A DNA stretch of 64,000 nucleotides from Vibrio sp. SCSIO 43137 (GTDB taxonomy: Bacteria > Pseudomonadota > Gammaproteobacteria > Enterobacterales > Vibrionaceae), in contig NZ_CP116383.1 in NCBI RefSeq assembly GCF_028201475.1, positions 1,674,001 through 1,738,000 of the forward strand. The letters run 5' to 3'. Below are positions 48,168 through 57,751 of the stretch, piece after piece (position 1 is the stretch's first letter; each line of letters starts with the position of its first letter). The translations under genes and the position numbers were made by a program. The notes under the pieces were generated by a model. It saw only the letters and a list, made by a program, of their open reading frames with translations, ran no database searches and was not told the origin of the DNA.

Positions 48168-50054
48168 ATGGACGCAGAGTTACTAGAGATCCAGAGTTTT
48201 TTAATCCAGCACCCTCCCTTTAACGAACTTCCTGAGGATGCTATCTCGTTAATCGCCAGAAATATTGAGATCTCCTATTTTCGTGAAGATACGCCTATCG
48301 TTCATCTTGGTGACCATATCCACGATCTCTATATGATACGAACCGGAGTGGTTGAAGTTTACCGCCGTAAAGGTGAGCTCTATAACCGCATAGGTGAAGG
48401 TGCACTGTTTGGTCAGATGGGTTTACTGACCAATAATAAAGTACGTTTTCCGGCAAAAGCCATTGAAGACACCCTGCTCTACTGTATCCCCGAAAAAGTA
48501 TTTCAGGAACTTTACGATAGTCACGAAACCTTCGCCGATTTTGTTGAGGTTGAAGATACTGTCCGCCTCAGACAAACCGTATCCAGCAATAACGACGCTA
48601 ACGATCTGACAACCTCAAAGCTCACTACCCTGATAACCCGTGATCCTGTTATTGTGGCCAAAAATCTCTCTATTCAGGACGCGGCTAAAAAGATGGCTGA
48701 TGAAGCCGTCTCCTCTCTGTTGGTTTACGATCCCGATATCGATGAAGAGGAAGAAGACACTTCATCAATAATCGGCATTATCACTGACCGGGATTTATGT
48801 ACCCGCGTTATTGCTGAAGGGCTCGACCCTGCCGGAGATATATCTGAGGTAATGACCCACGAAGTGATTATCCTTGATCACAACGCTTACGTTTATGAGG
48901 CAATGTTGACCATGCTTCGTTATAACGTGCACCATCTTCCGGTTTTAAAGAACCGAAAACCCGTCGGCATTGTTGAGTCTACTGATATTGTCCGCTACGA
49001 ATCGCAAAACTCGCTGTTGCTGGTGAGCAGTATCTTTTTGCAGTCTACCATTGAAGAACTGGCAGCCCTTTCCGAGCAGGTTAAAGACAGTTTTGTCCGG
49101 CTGGTTAATGAAGACGCGAATGCCCATATGGTAGGTACCGCAATGTCAGTAATAGGCCGCAGCTTTAAACAGCGGATTATTGAGCTGGCTGAACAGGAGC
49201 TGGGTAAACCGCCTGTCCCTTACTGTTTTCTTGCGCTGGGCTCCATGGCGAGAGATGAACAGCTTATTGTAACCGATCAGGACAACGCCATTATCCTCGA
49301 TGACAACTATATCGAAAGGATACACGGCGACTACTTTGAAAAGCTGGCTAAGTTTGTCTGTGATGCTCTCGACCAGTGCGGTTACAACTACTGCACCGGC
49401 GATATTATGGCAACCAATCCGGAATGGCGTATGACCCGTTCAGAATGGGAACAGTGCTTTGCCGACTGGATAGATAATCCAAACCCTAAAGCCCTGCTTA
49501 ACAGCTCAATTTTCTTCGATCTGGACGGTATTTACGGCAAGCTTAAATGGGCTGAGCAGTTAAACAGTTTTATTCTGCGCAGGGCGCGTAAAAACAATCG
49601 CTTCCTTGCCTGTCTGGCGCGTAATGCCCTCAACAGAACACCGCCGTTAGGTTTTTTCCAGAGCTTTGTAATGGAGAAAGACGGCCAGCACAAAAACTCC
49701 ATTAACCTTAAAAGACGTGGTACTGCACCACTTGCTGACTTGATTCGTGTACACGCACTGGCTGTTGGCTCCCGCTCGCAAAACTCTTTTGAACGGCTGG
49801 ATGACATTGCCGACGCCGGCATTTTACCGAAAGGACGGGCTCAGGACTTACGTGACGCTATGGAGTTTATCTCCATGGTGCGTATACGCCATCAGGCGAT
49901 CGATATAGAGAGCGAAATAGAGCCCGATAACAATATCGAGCCGGACAATATTTCTGACTTCGACAGACGCAACCTGAAGGACGCTTTCCAGATTCTGAGT
50001 AATGCGCAAAACTTCCTTAAGTTCCGTTACCAGGCAAGTAATAAGTTCAATTAA
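48168..50054 (+). CDS. cNMP-binding, CBS and DUF294 nucleotidyltransferase-like protein
   Basis: A 628-aa signalling-type protein. Domains in order: a cyclic-nucleotide-binding fold (about 15-125; HLGDHIHDLYMIRTGVVEVYRR and GEGALFGQMGLL), two CBS domains (about 150-275; VSSLLVYD, GIITDRDLCTRV, VYEAMLTMLRYNVHHLPVL), a DUF294 nucleotidyltransferase-like domain (about 300-440; LGSMARDEQLIVTDQDNAII, resembling the GlnD/GlnE active site) and a DUF294 C-terminal domain. Target protein is unknown. An exonuclease gene follows 9 bp later, a conserved pair in Vibrio next to acetate or carbon-metabolism genes. Confidence 0.9.
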   Translation: MDAELLEIQSFLIQHPPFNELPEDAISLIARNIEISYFREDTPIVHLGDHIHDLYMIRTGVVEVYRRKGELYNRIGEGALFGQMGLLTNNKVRFPAKAIEDTLLYCIPEKVFQELYDSHETFADFVEVEDTVRLRQTVSSNNDANDLTTSKLTTLITRDPVIVAKNLSIQDAAKKMADEAVSSLLVYDPDIDEEEEDTSSIIGIITDRDLCTRVIAEGLDPAGDISEVMTHEVIILDHNAYVYEAMLTMLRYNVHHLPVLKNRKPVGIVESTDIVRYESQNSLLLVSSIFLQSTIEELAALSEQVKDSFVRLVNEDANAHMVGTAMSVIGRSFKQRIIELAEQELGKPPVPYCFLALGSMARDEQLIVTDQDNAIILDDNYIERIHGDYFEKLAKFVCDALDQCGYNYCTGDIMATNPEWRMTRSEWEQCFADWIDNPNPKALLNSSIFFDLDGIYGKLKWAEQLNSFILRRARKNNRFLACLARNALNRTPPLGFFQSFVMEKDGQHKNSINLKRRGTAPLADLIRVHALAVGSRSQNSFERLDDIADAGILPKGRAQDLRDAMEFISMVRIRHQAIDIESEIEPDNNIEPDNISDFDRRNLKDAFQILSNAQNFLKFRYQASNKFN

Positions 50055-50063
50055 GGTATCCAG

Positions 50064-50789
50064 ATGAAACTACTGAACTTAGTCAAGAAACCACAGCAGA
50101 TAGACTGGCCTGAGCACTACCGGAAAATGGCGGAAGTCGCAGAGGATGAGCGCCTTAAGCACTTTTATCAGCAAGGAGTAGTAACAGAAGAGACGCCTTT
50201 GTCTGAAGTGAGGTTTGTCGCGCTGGACTTTGAAACCACAGGCTTAGACCCGGTACGGGACGATATTATCAGTATAGGCCTTGTCCCTTTTACCCTTAAC
50301 AGAGTGTTCCTAAACGAAGCAAAACACTGGTACGTTAACCCGAACACCTCACTAAGCGAAGATTCTGTCGTTATCCACGGCATCACCCATAGTGATATTG
50401 TTGACGCTCCGGATCTTAAACGTATTCTGCAACAGGTGCTGGATGCGCTGGCGGGTAATATTGTGGTGGTTCATTACCGCAGAATTGAACGCGAGTTTTT
50501 TGATATTGCGCTGGATGAACGTATTGGTGAAGGTATTCTGTTTCCGGTTATTGATACCCTGGATCTGGAAAGTACTATTCAGGCAAAGAAAACCAGCGGC
50601 ATTATTAACCGCTTAAAAGGTGCTAAGCCCGGCTCGGTAAGACTTGGCTCCAGCAGAAAACGCTACGGGCTGCCGAACTACTCTCCTCATCATGCGTTAA
50701 CGGATTCCATTGCCACTGCTGAGTTATTACAAGCTCAGATAGCCCATCACTTCTCGCCTGATACGCCGATTAAGCAGCTCTGGAAGTAA
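50064..50789 (+). CDS. DnaQ-like 3'-5' exonuclease
   Basis: DEDDh exonuclease of 241 aa. Exo I is FVALDFETTGLDPVRDDIISIG, Exo II is around HGITHSDIVDAP and NIVVVHYRRIEREFF, and Exo III is HHALTDSIATAELL. An AAGG ribosome site precedes the start, and the gene lies 9 bp after the DUF294 gene, so they are probably one operon. It lacks the clamp-binding and polymerase context of DnaQ; the substrate is unknown. Confidence 0.88.
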   Translation: MKLLNLVKKPQQIDWPEHYRKMAEVAEDERLKHFYQQGVVTEETPLSEVRFVALDFETTGLDPVRDDIISIGLVPFTLNRVFLNEAKHWYVNPNTSLSEDSVVIHGITHSDIVDAPDLKRILQQVLDALAGNIVVVHYRRIEREFFDIALDERIGEGILFPVIDTLDLESTIQAKKTSGIINRLKGAKPGSVRLGSSRKRYGLPNYSPHHALTDSIATAELLQAQIAHHFSPDTPIKQLWK

Positions 50790-50832
50790 TACTTAGCGAG
50801 TCGTTCTCTGAAACAGATTCCGTGATACTAAA

Positions 50833-50856
50833 AAGGGCTTCCTTACGGAAGCCCTT
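50833..50856. terminator. Bidirectional terminator
   Basis: AAGGGCTTCC (50833-50842) pairs perfectly with GGAAGCCCTT (50847-50856), between the exonuclease gene and the convergent BCCT gene. Confidence 0.88.
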
Positions 50857-50886
50857 ATCACAATCATCTTGCAGTAATGTTTGGCA

Positions 50887-52455
50887 CTATTTCTCGGTTC
50901 TGAGGCCAAGCAGCAGGCTCAGACACATTGCCAGCAGGACAAAAGTGAATGGTAAGGCGGTTGATATTGCGCCCGCCTGTAGTGCCTGTATCGCTTCAGT
51001 TCCACCTATCCAGAGCAGAACCGCAGCAACCGCACCTTCGAGAAATGCCCAGAATACGCGTTGCAGAACAGGTGCATCCACTTTACCACCAGCGGTAATG
51101 CTGTCGATAACCAGCGAACCGGAATCTGATGAGGTAATAAAGAACACCAGCACCAGAATAATGGCAATCACAGAAAGAACCGTTCCGAACGGAATCGCTT
51201 CAAACATTTCAAACATGGCCAACGGAACTTCAGTCAGGCCGTTCTGGCCCAGTGCGCCGATGCCATTAATTACCTGATCAATCGCCATGCCGCCAAATAC
51301 AGACATCCAGATCAGAGTCACCAGTGTCGGTACAATCAGTACCGCGGTAATAAACTCTCTGATAGTACGTCCACGCGATACGCGGGCAATAAACATACCT
51401 ACGAATGGCGACCATGAAATCCACCATGCCCAGTAGAATACAGTCCAGCCCTGGAACCATGCCGTATCTTCACGACCAACCGGATTACTGAGCGGAATAA
51501 TGTTTTCTACATAAGCCATTAAGGTAGTCGGAATTGAGCCGAGAGTAATGGCGTAACCAATCAGTGCAACCAGAAGCAATAGCAGGAAGGCGACAACCAT
51601 ATTGATATTACTGATCACCTTGACGCCGCCATCAATGCCACGCAGCACCGAAACAACCGCCAGTAATGTAACTACGGTAATAACAACGATTTGCAGGCCA
51701 AGCCCGCCGTCAATACCAAACACATGGTTAATACCACTTGCTGCCTGCTGCGCACCTAAGCCCAGCGAGGTTGCCAGACCAAACAGAGTCGCCAGCACAG
51801 CCAGAATATCAACAATGTGCCCTGCCCAGCCCCATGCTCTGTCTCCCAGAAGCGGGTAGAAAATAGAGCGCATAGAGAGAGGCAAACCTTTGTTATAGGT
51901 AAAGAAAGCCAGTGAAAGAGCCACAACACCATAGATAGCCCATGGGTGCAGTCCCCAGTGGAACATGGTTGCGCCGAGCGCCAGTTTAGCCGCTTCAGGG
52001 GAGTTTGCTTCCACATTCAGCGGTGTTTCATACCAACCGGTAAAGTAAGCGATTGGCTCTGCCACACTCCAGAACATCAGGCCGATACCCATACCGGCAG
52101 CAAATAGCATGGCTATCCATGACTTAAACGAGTATTCCGCTTCAGCATCTTCACCACCAAGCCTGATCTTTCCATATGGAGAGACAATCAAAGCCAGGCA
52201 GAAGATAACGAAAATGTTTGCTGACCAGATAAACAGACTGTCAAAAGCCCCGATGATTTGCCATTTCACGCCGTCAAGCACAGACTTTGTACTTTCAGCA
52301 TCACTGACAAGAGAAGCAACTATAAAGAGAACTATCAGACCGGCACTGATACCAAACACCGGATTATGTACATCAAACCCCCATTTCTGGACGTTATCCT
52401 GACCAATTGTATAGTCAGTACTGTCGATACTGTATTTATCGATTCCTTTAGTCAA
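50887..52455 (-). CDS. BCCT-family betaine/carnitine/choline transporter
   Basis: Sodium- or proton-coupled uptake carrier for trimethylammonium compounds, 522 aa with twelve helices. The family signature FYWAWWISWSPFVGMFIARVSRGRTIREF (quoted in part: WAWWISWSPFVGMFIARVSR) is intact, as are MFWSVAEPIAYF and FHWGLHPWAIYGVVALSLAFF. Such proteins take up osmoprotectants in salt-living bacteria. I prefer TTG at 52455, with AAGGTGA five bases upstream, over TTG at 52488. Substrate among glycine betaine, choline or carnitine is not decided. Confidence 0.9.
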   Translation of the reverse strand: MTKGIDKYSIDSTDYTIGQDNVQKWGFDVHNPVFGISAGLIVLFIVASLVSDAESTKSVLDGVKWQIIGAFDSLFIWSANIFVIFCLALIVSPYGKIRLGGEDAEAEYSFKSWIAMLFAAGMGIGLMFWSVAEPIAYFTGWYETPLNVEANSPEAAKLALGATMFHWGLHPWAIYGVVALSLAFFTYNKGLPLSMRSIFYPLLGDRAWGWAGHIVDILAVLATLFGLATSLGLGAQQAASGINHVFGIDGGLGLQIVVITVVTLLAVVSVLRGIDGGVKVISNINMVVAFLLLLLVALIGYAITLGSIPTTLMAYVENIIPLSNPVGREDTAWFQGWTVFYWAWWISWSPFVGMFIARVSRGRTIREFITAVLIVPTLVTLIWMSVFGGMAIDQVINGIGALGQNGLTEVPLAMFEMFEAIPFGTVLSVIAIILVLVFFITSSDSGSLVIDSITAGGKVDAPVLQRVFWAFLEGAVAAVLLWIGGTEAIQALQAGAISTALPFTFVLLAMCLSLLLGLRTEK

Positions 52456-52633
52456 AATTTCACCTTGGAAATTCCGTTTTATGAACAATGAAAAAAGTAA
52501 CTTAGTTTCAATTTAAGCAACGGTAAACGCAAAATGAAGCACTACTTTTCCCGATGAAGGGCACTACATTAACATTTCTGAAATTTTATTTCAGAGCTTA
52601 ATTGTTGCAATACCATGAGGTTACCTTATAAGA

Positions 52634-53272
52634 CTAGTCTATGATCCCCTTCTCCATGGCATATTTTGCTAACTCAGCCGTAGAGTGTATATCCAGCTTA
52701 TGTTTTATATTCTGACGGTGGGTTTCTACGGTTCTGTAACTAATACTGAGTAAACTGGCTATTTTCTTACTACTACTGCCCTGAGCGACTAACTTCAGTA
52801 CCGCCTCTTCACGGCGGCTAAGGGGGTTAAGTTTCTTAGCCGCAGGAACAATTTGTTCGGTAAACAGTGTCTGAGTAGTGCTTTCACAGAAGTAGGTGGA
52901 GCCGAGGTTGACGGTCTTAATCGCCTGTACCATTTTCTCAGCGGAAATCTCTTTCAGCATATAGCCCACAGCCCCCGCCTGCATTACATTCATAATGTAC
53001 TCGCGGTTGTCGTGCATAGTGAGCATAAGCACCTTAACTGATGGGAATTCTTCCCTTATCAACTTGGTTGCCTCTATGCCATTAAGGATCGGCATACTGA
53101 TATCCATCAGCACCACATCAGGCTGATAATTCCTTACTACATCTATAGCTGCAAGGCCGTTACAGGCGGTGGCAACCACTTCAATCTCTGCTTCAGACTC
53201 TAGCCTCGCCATAAAACCATCCAGCACAACCTGATGATCATCCACAATGACGACTTTTATCGTTTTTTCCAT
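52634..53272 (-). CDS. NarL/LuxR-type response regulator
   Basis: Two-component output protein of 212 aa. The receiver domain has the acidic pair D11-D12, the phosphoacceptor D57 (VVLMDISMP) and a C-terminal LuxR helix-turn-helix (LSRREEAVLKLVAQGSSSKK, then ISYRTVETHRQNIKHKL). It overlaps the histidine kinase gene by 16 bp, so the two are co-expressed. Given the neighbouring TRAP transporter, it most likely controls uptake of the TRAP substrate. Confidence 0.92.
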   Translation of the reverse strand: MEKTIKVVIVDDHQVVLDGFMARLESEAEIEVVATACNGLAAIDVVRNYQPDVVLMDISMPILNGIEATKLIREEFPSVKVLMLTMHDNREYIMNVMQAGAVGYMLKEISAEKMVQAIKTVNLGSTYFCESTTQTLFTEQIVPAAKKLNPLSRREEAVLKLVAQGSSSKKIASLLSISYRTVETHRQNIKHKLDIHSTAELAKYAMEKGIID

Positions 53273-54636
53273 ACCATCAATCCATCAATATTTAATAGCA
53301 CTGTAATTTCGGTTCCGACGCCCTGCTCGCTGACCAGCTCAAAGTCGCCGCCGATAAATTCAACTCTTTCTCTCATATTACGTAGCCCGATTCCCTTATT
53401 GCGGGAGAGATCACCGTCATCAAACCCGACACCGTTATCACGGATAATAAGCTGCAACATATAGCCCATCTGGCGGAGGATCACGCTCACCTGAGTCGCC
53501 CGGGCATGTTTTTCAATATTGGTCAGTGACTCCTGAGTAACCCGGTAAAGTGTCGTGGCGACCTCGGACTGTAACTGGCCATCCTGAGTATCAAACATAA
53601 TCTCAACATCTACCTGTTCGGAGTGAGACTGAAAATCTTTAAGTAAGGTATTTAAGGCGGCTTCCAGCCCTATATCATCCAGTGCACTGGGACGCAGGCT
53701 ATGGGATATACGCCGGACTTCATTAATGGCCGTTATCAGGGAGTTTTGTGACTTCTCCATATAAGGGATTAACTCTTCTCCCCCCGACAGGCGATCTAAC
53801 TTACGTGATGAGAGTTCTAGGTGACATTTACTGGATACCAGCAACTGATTAATTCCGTCATGTAACTCCCGGGCCAGATGTTTCTTTTCATCCTCCTGAA
53901 ACATCACGGTTTTATGGGCCAGCTCTTTCAGGTTTCTGTCTGCCAGCCTGTGTTCGTGAAGGTTGATGGCCAGAGTCAGCACAATAATGACCGCCACGGT
54001 AAAAGCCAGAATCACAATCACAGAAAAAAAGGTGGTTTCAATATTCTTATTAACGGAAGCCTGCATAAAGGCGACTTCCTGATGAACATCCTCGATATAG
54101 AGGCCGGTACCTATCATCCATTGCCATTTATCCAGCCACTCCACATAGCCCAGCTTCTGCACTGTCTCATTAGTGGATGGTTTCTGCCACATATATGAGT
54201 GATAACCACCGCCCGATTGCGCCTTATTGAGCAGCGCTTCAATCAGATAGTTGCCATTTTCATCCTGCAGATCGATCAGGTTTTTTCCCACCAGATTCGT
54301 CAGTATGGGGTGAACCACATTGGTTCCGGATTTATCATAAACAAAGAAGTAACCATCTGAGCCGAACCTCAGCTCATTAATCACCTGTTTAACCGCTTGC
54401 TTGGCCTGTTCTTTGTCCAGAGAGGGATTGTCGTAGATAGGACGTATGGCGCTGATAGCTAAATCAACACTGTCTTTCAGGGCAGACTCGCGTGATTTGA
54501 TCAGATTCTGACGGAAGATCTCCACTTCCTTATCACCCAGTGATTTCGCCTGATAAATAGCTATCCAGCTGATACTGGCAGTGACCATAATCAGCGGGAT
54601 CAAGGTAAGTAAAATAAGCTTTGCTTTCAGAGGCAT
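53257..54636 (-). CDS. Cache-domain histidine kinase (NarX/DegS type)
   Basis: Membrane sensor kinase of 459 aa. Helix at about residues 7-29, a periplasmic single-Cache (sCache_2) sensor (about 38-195; FGSDGYFFVYDKSGTNVVHP), a second helix at about 203-225, then HisKA_3 with phosphoacceptor H259 in ARELHDGINQLL, and a HATPase_c domain (DNGVGFDDGD and GIGLRNMRERVE). sCache_2 sensors often bind small organic acids, in keeping with the TRAP genes next door. A hairpin separates it from dctM. Confidence 0.92.
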   Translation of the reverse strand: MPLKAKLILLTLIPLIMVTASISWIAIYQAKSLGDKEVEIFRQNLIKSRESALKDSVDLAISAIRPIYDNPSLDKEQAKQAVKQVINELRFGSDGYFFVYDKSGTNVVHPILTNLVGKNLIDLQDENGNYLIEALLNKAQSGGGYHSYMWQKPSTNETVQKLGYVEWLDKWQWMIGTGLYIEDVHQEVAFMQASVNKNIETTFFSVIVILAFTVAVIIVLTLAINLHEHRLADRNLKELAHKTVMFQEDEKKHLARELHDGINQLLVSSKCHLELSSRKLDRLSGGEELIPYMEKSQNSLITAINEVRRISHSLRPSALDDIGLEAALNTLLKDFQSHSEQVDVEIMFDTQDGQLQSEVATTLYRVTQESLTNIEKHARATQVSVILRQMGYMLQLIIRDNGVGFDDGDLSRNKGIGLRNMRERVEFIGGDFELVSEQGVGTEITVLLNIDGLMVWKKR

Positions 54637-54651
54637 TCCATTCCCTCATAA

Positions 54652-54679
54652 AAAAACGCTCCTGTTCAGGAGCATTTTT
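54652..54679 (-). terminator. Terminator of the TRAP operon
   Basis: GCTCCTG (54658-54664) pairs with CAGGAGC (54667-54673), flanked by A- and T-runs. Read on the minus strand it ends in a long T-run after dctM and before the kinase gene. Confidence 0.85.
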
Positions 54680-54737
54680 CTATCATAGCAAGCTAATTAA
54701 CCAAGAAAAAACTTTACTTATCATTACCCGTTGTTGA

Positions 54738-56021
54738 TCACATTCCATAGAAGCCGGGGAAAACCAGCAGTGATGCCAGTACCATCACCTGAATGACGAT
54801 AAACGGGATCACACCGCGGTAAATATCCATGGTAGTAACCCCCTTAGGCGCTACACCTTTCAGGTAGAACAAACTGAAGCCAAATGGTGGTGTCAGGAAT
54901 GAGGTTTGCAGGTTCATGGCAATCAGAATGGCAAACCAGACCATATCGATCCCCATCAGCTCAGCTACCGGTGCAATAATCGGCACGATGATAAAACAGA
55001 TCTCAACAAAGTCGATAAAGAAGCCCAGCAGCAGAATCACCAACATAACGATGATCAGGAAGCCCCACTTCTCACCCGGTAGCTCAAGCATCCACTCTTC
55101 TACCAGAAGATCGCCGCCGGTATAGGTAAACGCCATCGAGAACGCCGTAGCACCAAGCAGAATAGCAAATACCATAGCGGTAACTTTGACTGTCTCTTTT
55201 GCCGCCTCATACACCATACGCCAGCTAAACTGACGATAAAGCAGTGACAGCACGATAGCACCCGCGCCGCCAAGGGCTGCTGATTCAGTCGGTGTAGCCA
55301 CACCGGCAAAAATGGAACCCAGTACAACAATAATCAATGCCAGAGGCGGAATAACCGCTTTTAATGCGCTGATAACTTCATCTCTGCGGGAAACAGATTC
55401 ATCACGCTCAATTGGTTGTGCCGCTTCAGGGTTAAGTTTTGCATAGATAAGAATGTAGAGAATATACGCGCCGACCAGTACAAAACCGGGCCAAAGTGCC
55501 GCCTGAAACAGGTCACCAACCGGAACCCCCAACACATCACCCAGCAGTATCAGAACAATAGATGGCGGAATAATCTGCCCCAAAGTACCGGAAGCACAGA
55601 TGGTTCCGCAGGCCAGCCCCTTGTTGTAATTGTACTTAAGCATTACCGGCAGGGATATCAGACCCATTGCAACAACAGAAGCACCGACAACACCGGTGGA
55701 AGCCGCCAGTAGCGCACCAACCAGAACGGTGGAAATAGCGATACCACCGCGAACTCCGCCAAACAGGCGCCCCATGGATTCCAGCAGCTGTTCTGCCAGT
55801 TTGGTTTTCTGTAATACCAGCCCCATAAACACAAACAGAGGTACCGCCATCAGTACCGTGTTTTCCATAATGGACTGTATCCTGTATGGCATAAAGGCGA
55901 ACATCTCTATCCCTTCTGCCCAGACTCCGAATATCAACGCGATACCGCCGAAGGTGAACGCCACTGGGAAGCCAAGCAGCAGGGCTAACAGTGCGACAAA
56001 AAACATCACTATGCCGATCAT
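54738..56021 (-). CDS. dctM: TRAP transporter large permease
   Basis: Twelve-helix DctM subunit of 427 aa that carries solute and sodium across the inner membrane. The family block GALLAASTGVVGASVVAMGLISLPVML (quoted as GVVGASVVAMGLISLPVML) and the later FGFSLFYLKGVAP segment are typical of the COG4664 branch. Its start overlaps dctQ by 4 bp. The neighbouring solute-binding protein looks like the keto-acid or mannitol/chloroaromatic group. Confidence 0.92.
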   Translation of the reverse strand: MIGIVMFFVALLALLLGFPVAFTFGGIALIFGVWAEGIEMFAFMPYRIQSIMENTVLMAVPLFVFMGLVLQKTKLAEQLLESMGRLFGGVRGGIAISTVLVGALLAASTGVVGASVVAMGLISLPVMLKYNYNKGLACGTICASGTLGQIIPPSIVLILLGDVLGVPVGDLFQAALWPGFVLVGAYILYILIYAKLNPEAAQPIERDESVSRRDEVISALKAVIPPLALIIVVLGSIFAGVATPTESAALGGAGAIVLSLLYRQFSWRMVYEAAKETVKVTAMVFAILLGATAFSMAFTYTGGDLLVEEWMLELPGEKWGFLIIVMLVILLLGFFIDFVEICFIIVPIIAPVAELMGIDMVWFAILIAMNLQTSFLTPPFGFSLFYLKGVAPKGVTTMDIYRGVIPFIVIQVMVLASLLVFPGFYGM

Positions 56022-56566
56022 AGTTCACCTCCGTGTGCGTTGTTACTGCCATGAACTATCTGCGGATAGAGAATAGAGTTTACTGAGTGCAGAAGAAGTC
56101 CCATTCCGCTAATTGCCATAAAGATAAAGGAGGTAGGAATCATGGCTTTGATGATCCAGCGATAAGGCAGACCACCCGGATCTCCGGAAGTCTCACCCAA
56201 CTGATAACTCTCTTTGGCAAAATCAATACCGAACCATGCCACCAACAGGCAAAACGGCAGCAGGAAAATCAATGTGCCCAGCAGATCAATAATGGATTTA
56301 GCTCTCAGGGAGAGTCGCTCGTAGAATATGTCCACACGCACATGGCCTGAACTGCGTATCGCAAAAGGAACGCCCAGCAAAAATACAGCAGAAAACAGAT
56401 GCCACTCCATCTCCTGAAAAGCGATAGATACGTCATTAAATACGTATCTCATAACAACGTCGTAGACAACATTTGCCAGCAGCAAAATGAATAAGATACT
56501 GGATAGCCAGCCGAGAAAATCACCGATGCGGTTAATTAACTGTTCCATCTTAATGAGGGTTCTCAT
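56018..56566 (-). CDS. dctQ: TRAP transporter small permease
   Basis: Four-helix DctQ subunit of 182 aa. Hydrophobic segments lie at about 13-38, 50-68, 90-112 and 140-162, with the conserved WHLFSAVFLLGVPFAIRSSGHVRVD (quoted as LLGVPFAIRSSGHVRVD). I choose ATG 56566, which has GGAG six bases before it. An ATG 12 bp upstream has no ribosome site. It overlaps dctM by 4 bp. Confidence 0.88.
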   Translation of the reverse strand: MRTLIKMEQLINRIGDFLGWLSSILFILLLANVVYDVVMRYVFNDVSIAFQEMEWHLFSAVFLLGVPFAIRSSGHVRVDIFYERLSLRAKSIIDLLGTLIFLLPFCLLVAWFGIDFAKESYQLGETSGDPGGLPYRWIIKAMIPTSFIFMAISGMGLLLHSVNSILYPQIVHGSNNAHGGEL

Positions 56567-56615
56567 TTCAGACTCCATGGAAAACGGTTTATCGGGTAAG
56601 TAAAGTTAGTCAGTA

Positions 56616-56644
56616 AAGCCGGCTTACATCAGATAAGCCGGCTT
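56616..56644 (-). terminator. Hairpin between the TRAP binding protein and permease genes
   Basis: AAGCCGGCTTA (56616-56626) pairs perfectly with TAAGCCGGCTT (56634-56644), 7 bp after the dctP stop. T-run is poor, so it may be a leaky terminator or an mRNA end-protecting hairpin that keeps binding protein above permease levels. Confidence 0.75.
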
Positions 56645-56650
56645 GTCTTC

Positions 56651-57751
56651 TTATTGAGCTTGTGCCTGACTATTCAGGTAAGCGCGGTGCGAGATATCCG
56701 TCCATGAACGAACCTGCTTCAGGTAGTCCGCCTGAGATTTCTGAATCTCTTTAGTCAGCGGATCTTTAGCAGCATGCTCTTTCAGCAGCTTATCGTTAGC
56801 TGCGCGCATTGCTTTCATTACAGCCGGTGGGAAATCTTTAACCTGAACATTAGGGTATTCAGTTTTGATTGATGACCAGTTCTTACCACTCTCATGAGTT
56901 GCTTGTGTGTACATGTCGTAAGCAGCAGTACGCATCGCTATACGCAGAATTTCACGCAGATCTTCCGGCAGACGGTTCCATGTTCTCTTGTTCACAAGGA
57001 ACTGAAGCTCTGAACCCGGCTCATGCCAGCCAGTGTAGTAGTAAGGGGCGATTTTGTGGAAGCCCATACGCAGGTCAAGAGAAGGACCTACCCACTCCAG
57101 CGCATCGATTGTTCTGCGCTCTAGTGAAGTGTACAGCTCACCCGGTGCAATGTTAGTTGGTTTCGCACCCAGCTCTGCCAGTACTTCGCCGGCAAAACCC
57201 GGAATGCGCATTTTCAGACCTTTCAGATCATCAACAGAGTTGATCTCTTTCTGGAACCAGCCACCCATCTGCACATCGGTGTTACCACCCGGGAAGGAAA
57301 GAAGGTTGTGCGGAGAGTAAACTTTTTCCATCAGCTCCATACCACCGCCATGGTAGAACCATGCATACTGCTCAGCAGGCGTCATACCAAAAGGCATAGA
57401 GGTAAAGTAAAGGGTGTTTGGCACTTTGCCTTTCCAGTAGTACGAACCTGAGTGGCCCATATCGTACTGGCCGGATTTAACCATATCAAACACACCCAGC
57501 GGTGCTTTATGTTTGTTCGCAGAGTCGATACGGATCTGCAGACGACCGTTTGACATCTTTTCAGCCATTGCTGCCATATTCTTAGTGGCATCACCAAATA
57601 CAGGGAAATTTGGTCCCCATGTTTCTGCCAGTTTAAGACGGTACACTTTATCGGCTGCAGAAGCAGAGGTGGAGATCATTGCGGAGCAAGCAGTTGCAGC
57701 CAGCATAACGCCCGCCACAAGATTCTTTATCGGTTTTTTAAGTAGGCTCAT
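56651..57751 (-). CDS. dctP: TRAP transporter solute-binding protein (TakP-like)
   Basis: Periplasmic receptor of 366 aa with a signal peptide (cleavage near SASA, about residue 32). LAETWGPNFPVFGDATKNMA, the binding helix LKGLKMRIPGFAGEVLAELG with the usual arginine (R in MRIPG), and TIDALEWVGPSLDL match the COG4663 group, whose characterised member TakP binds 2-keto acids. It is first in a three-gene operon, with dctQ and dctM downstream and a Cache sensor kinase system beyond. The exact ligand is inference. Confidence 0.9.
   Translation of the reverse strand: MSLLKKPIKNLVAGVMLAATACSAMISTSASAADKVYRLKLAETWGPNFPVFGDATKNMAAMAEKMSNGRLQIRIDSANKHKAPLGVFDMVKSGQYDMGHSGSYYWKGKVPNTLYFTSMPFGMTPAEQYAWFYHGGGMELMEKVYSPHNLLSFPGGNTDVQMGGWFQKEINSVDDLKGLKMRIPGFAGEVLAELGAKPTNIAPGELYTSLERRTIDALEWVGPSLDLRMGFHKIAPYYYTGWHEPGSELQFLVNKRTWNRLPEDLREILRIAMRTAAYDMYTQATHESGKNWSSIKTEYPNVQVKDFPPAVMKAMRAANDKLLKEHAAKDPLTKEIQKSQADYLKQVRSWTDISHRAYLNSQAQAQ

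Noticed and set aside
55636..56052. 138-codon frame overlapping dctM and dctQ
   Set aside because: Out-of-frame shadow of the DctM coding region with a low-complexity sequence.
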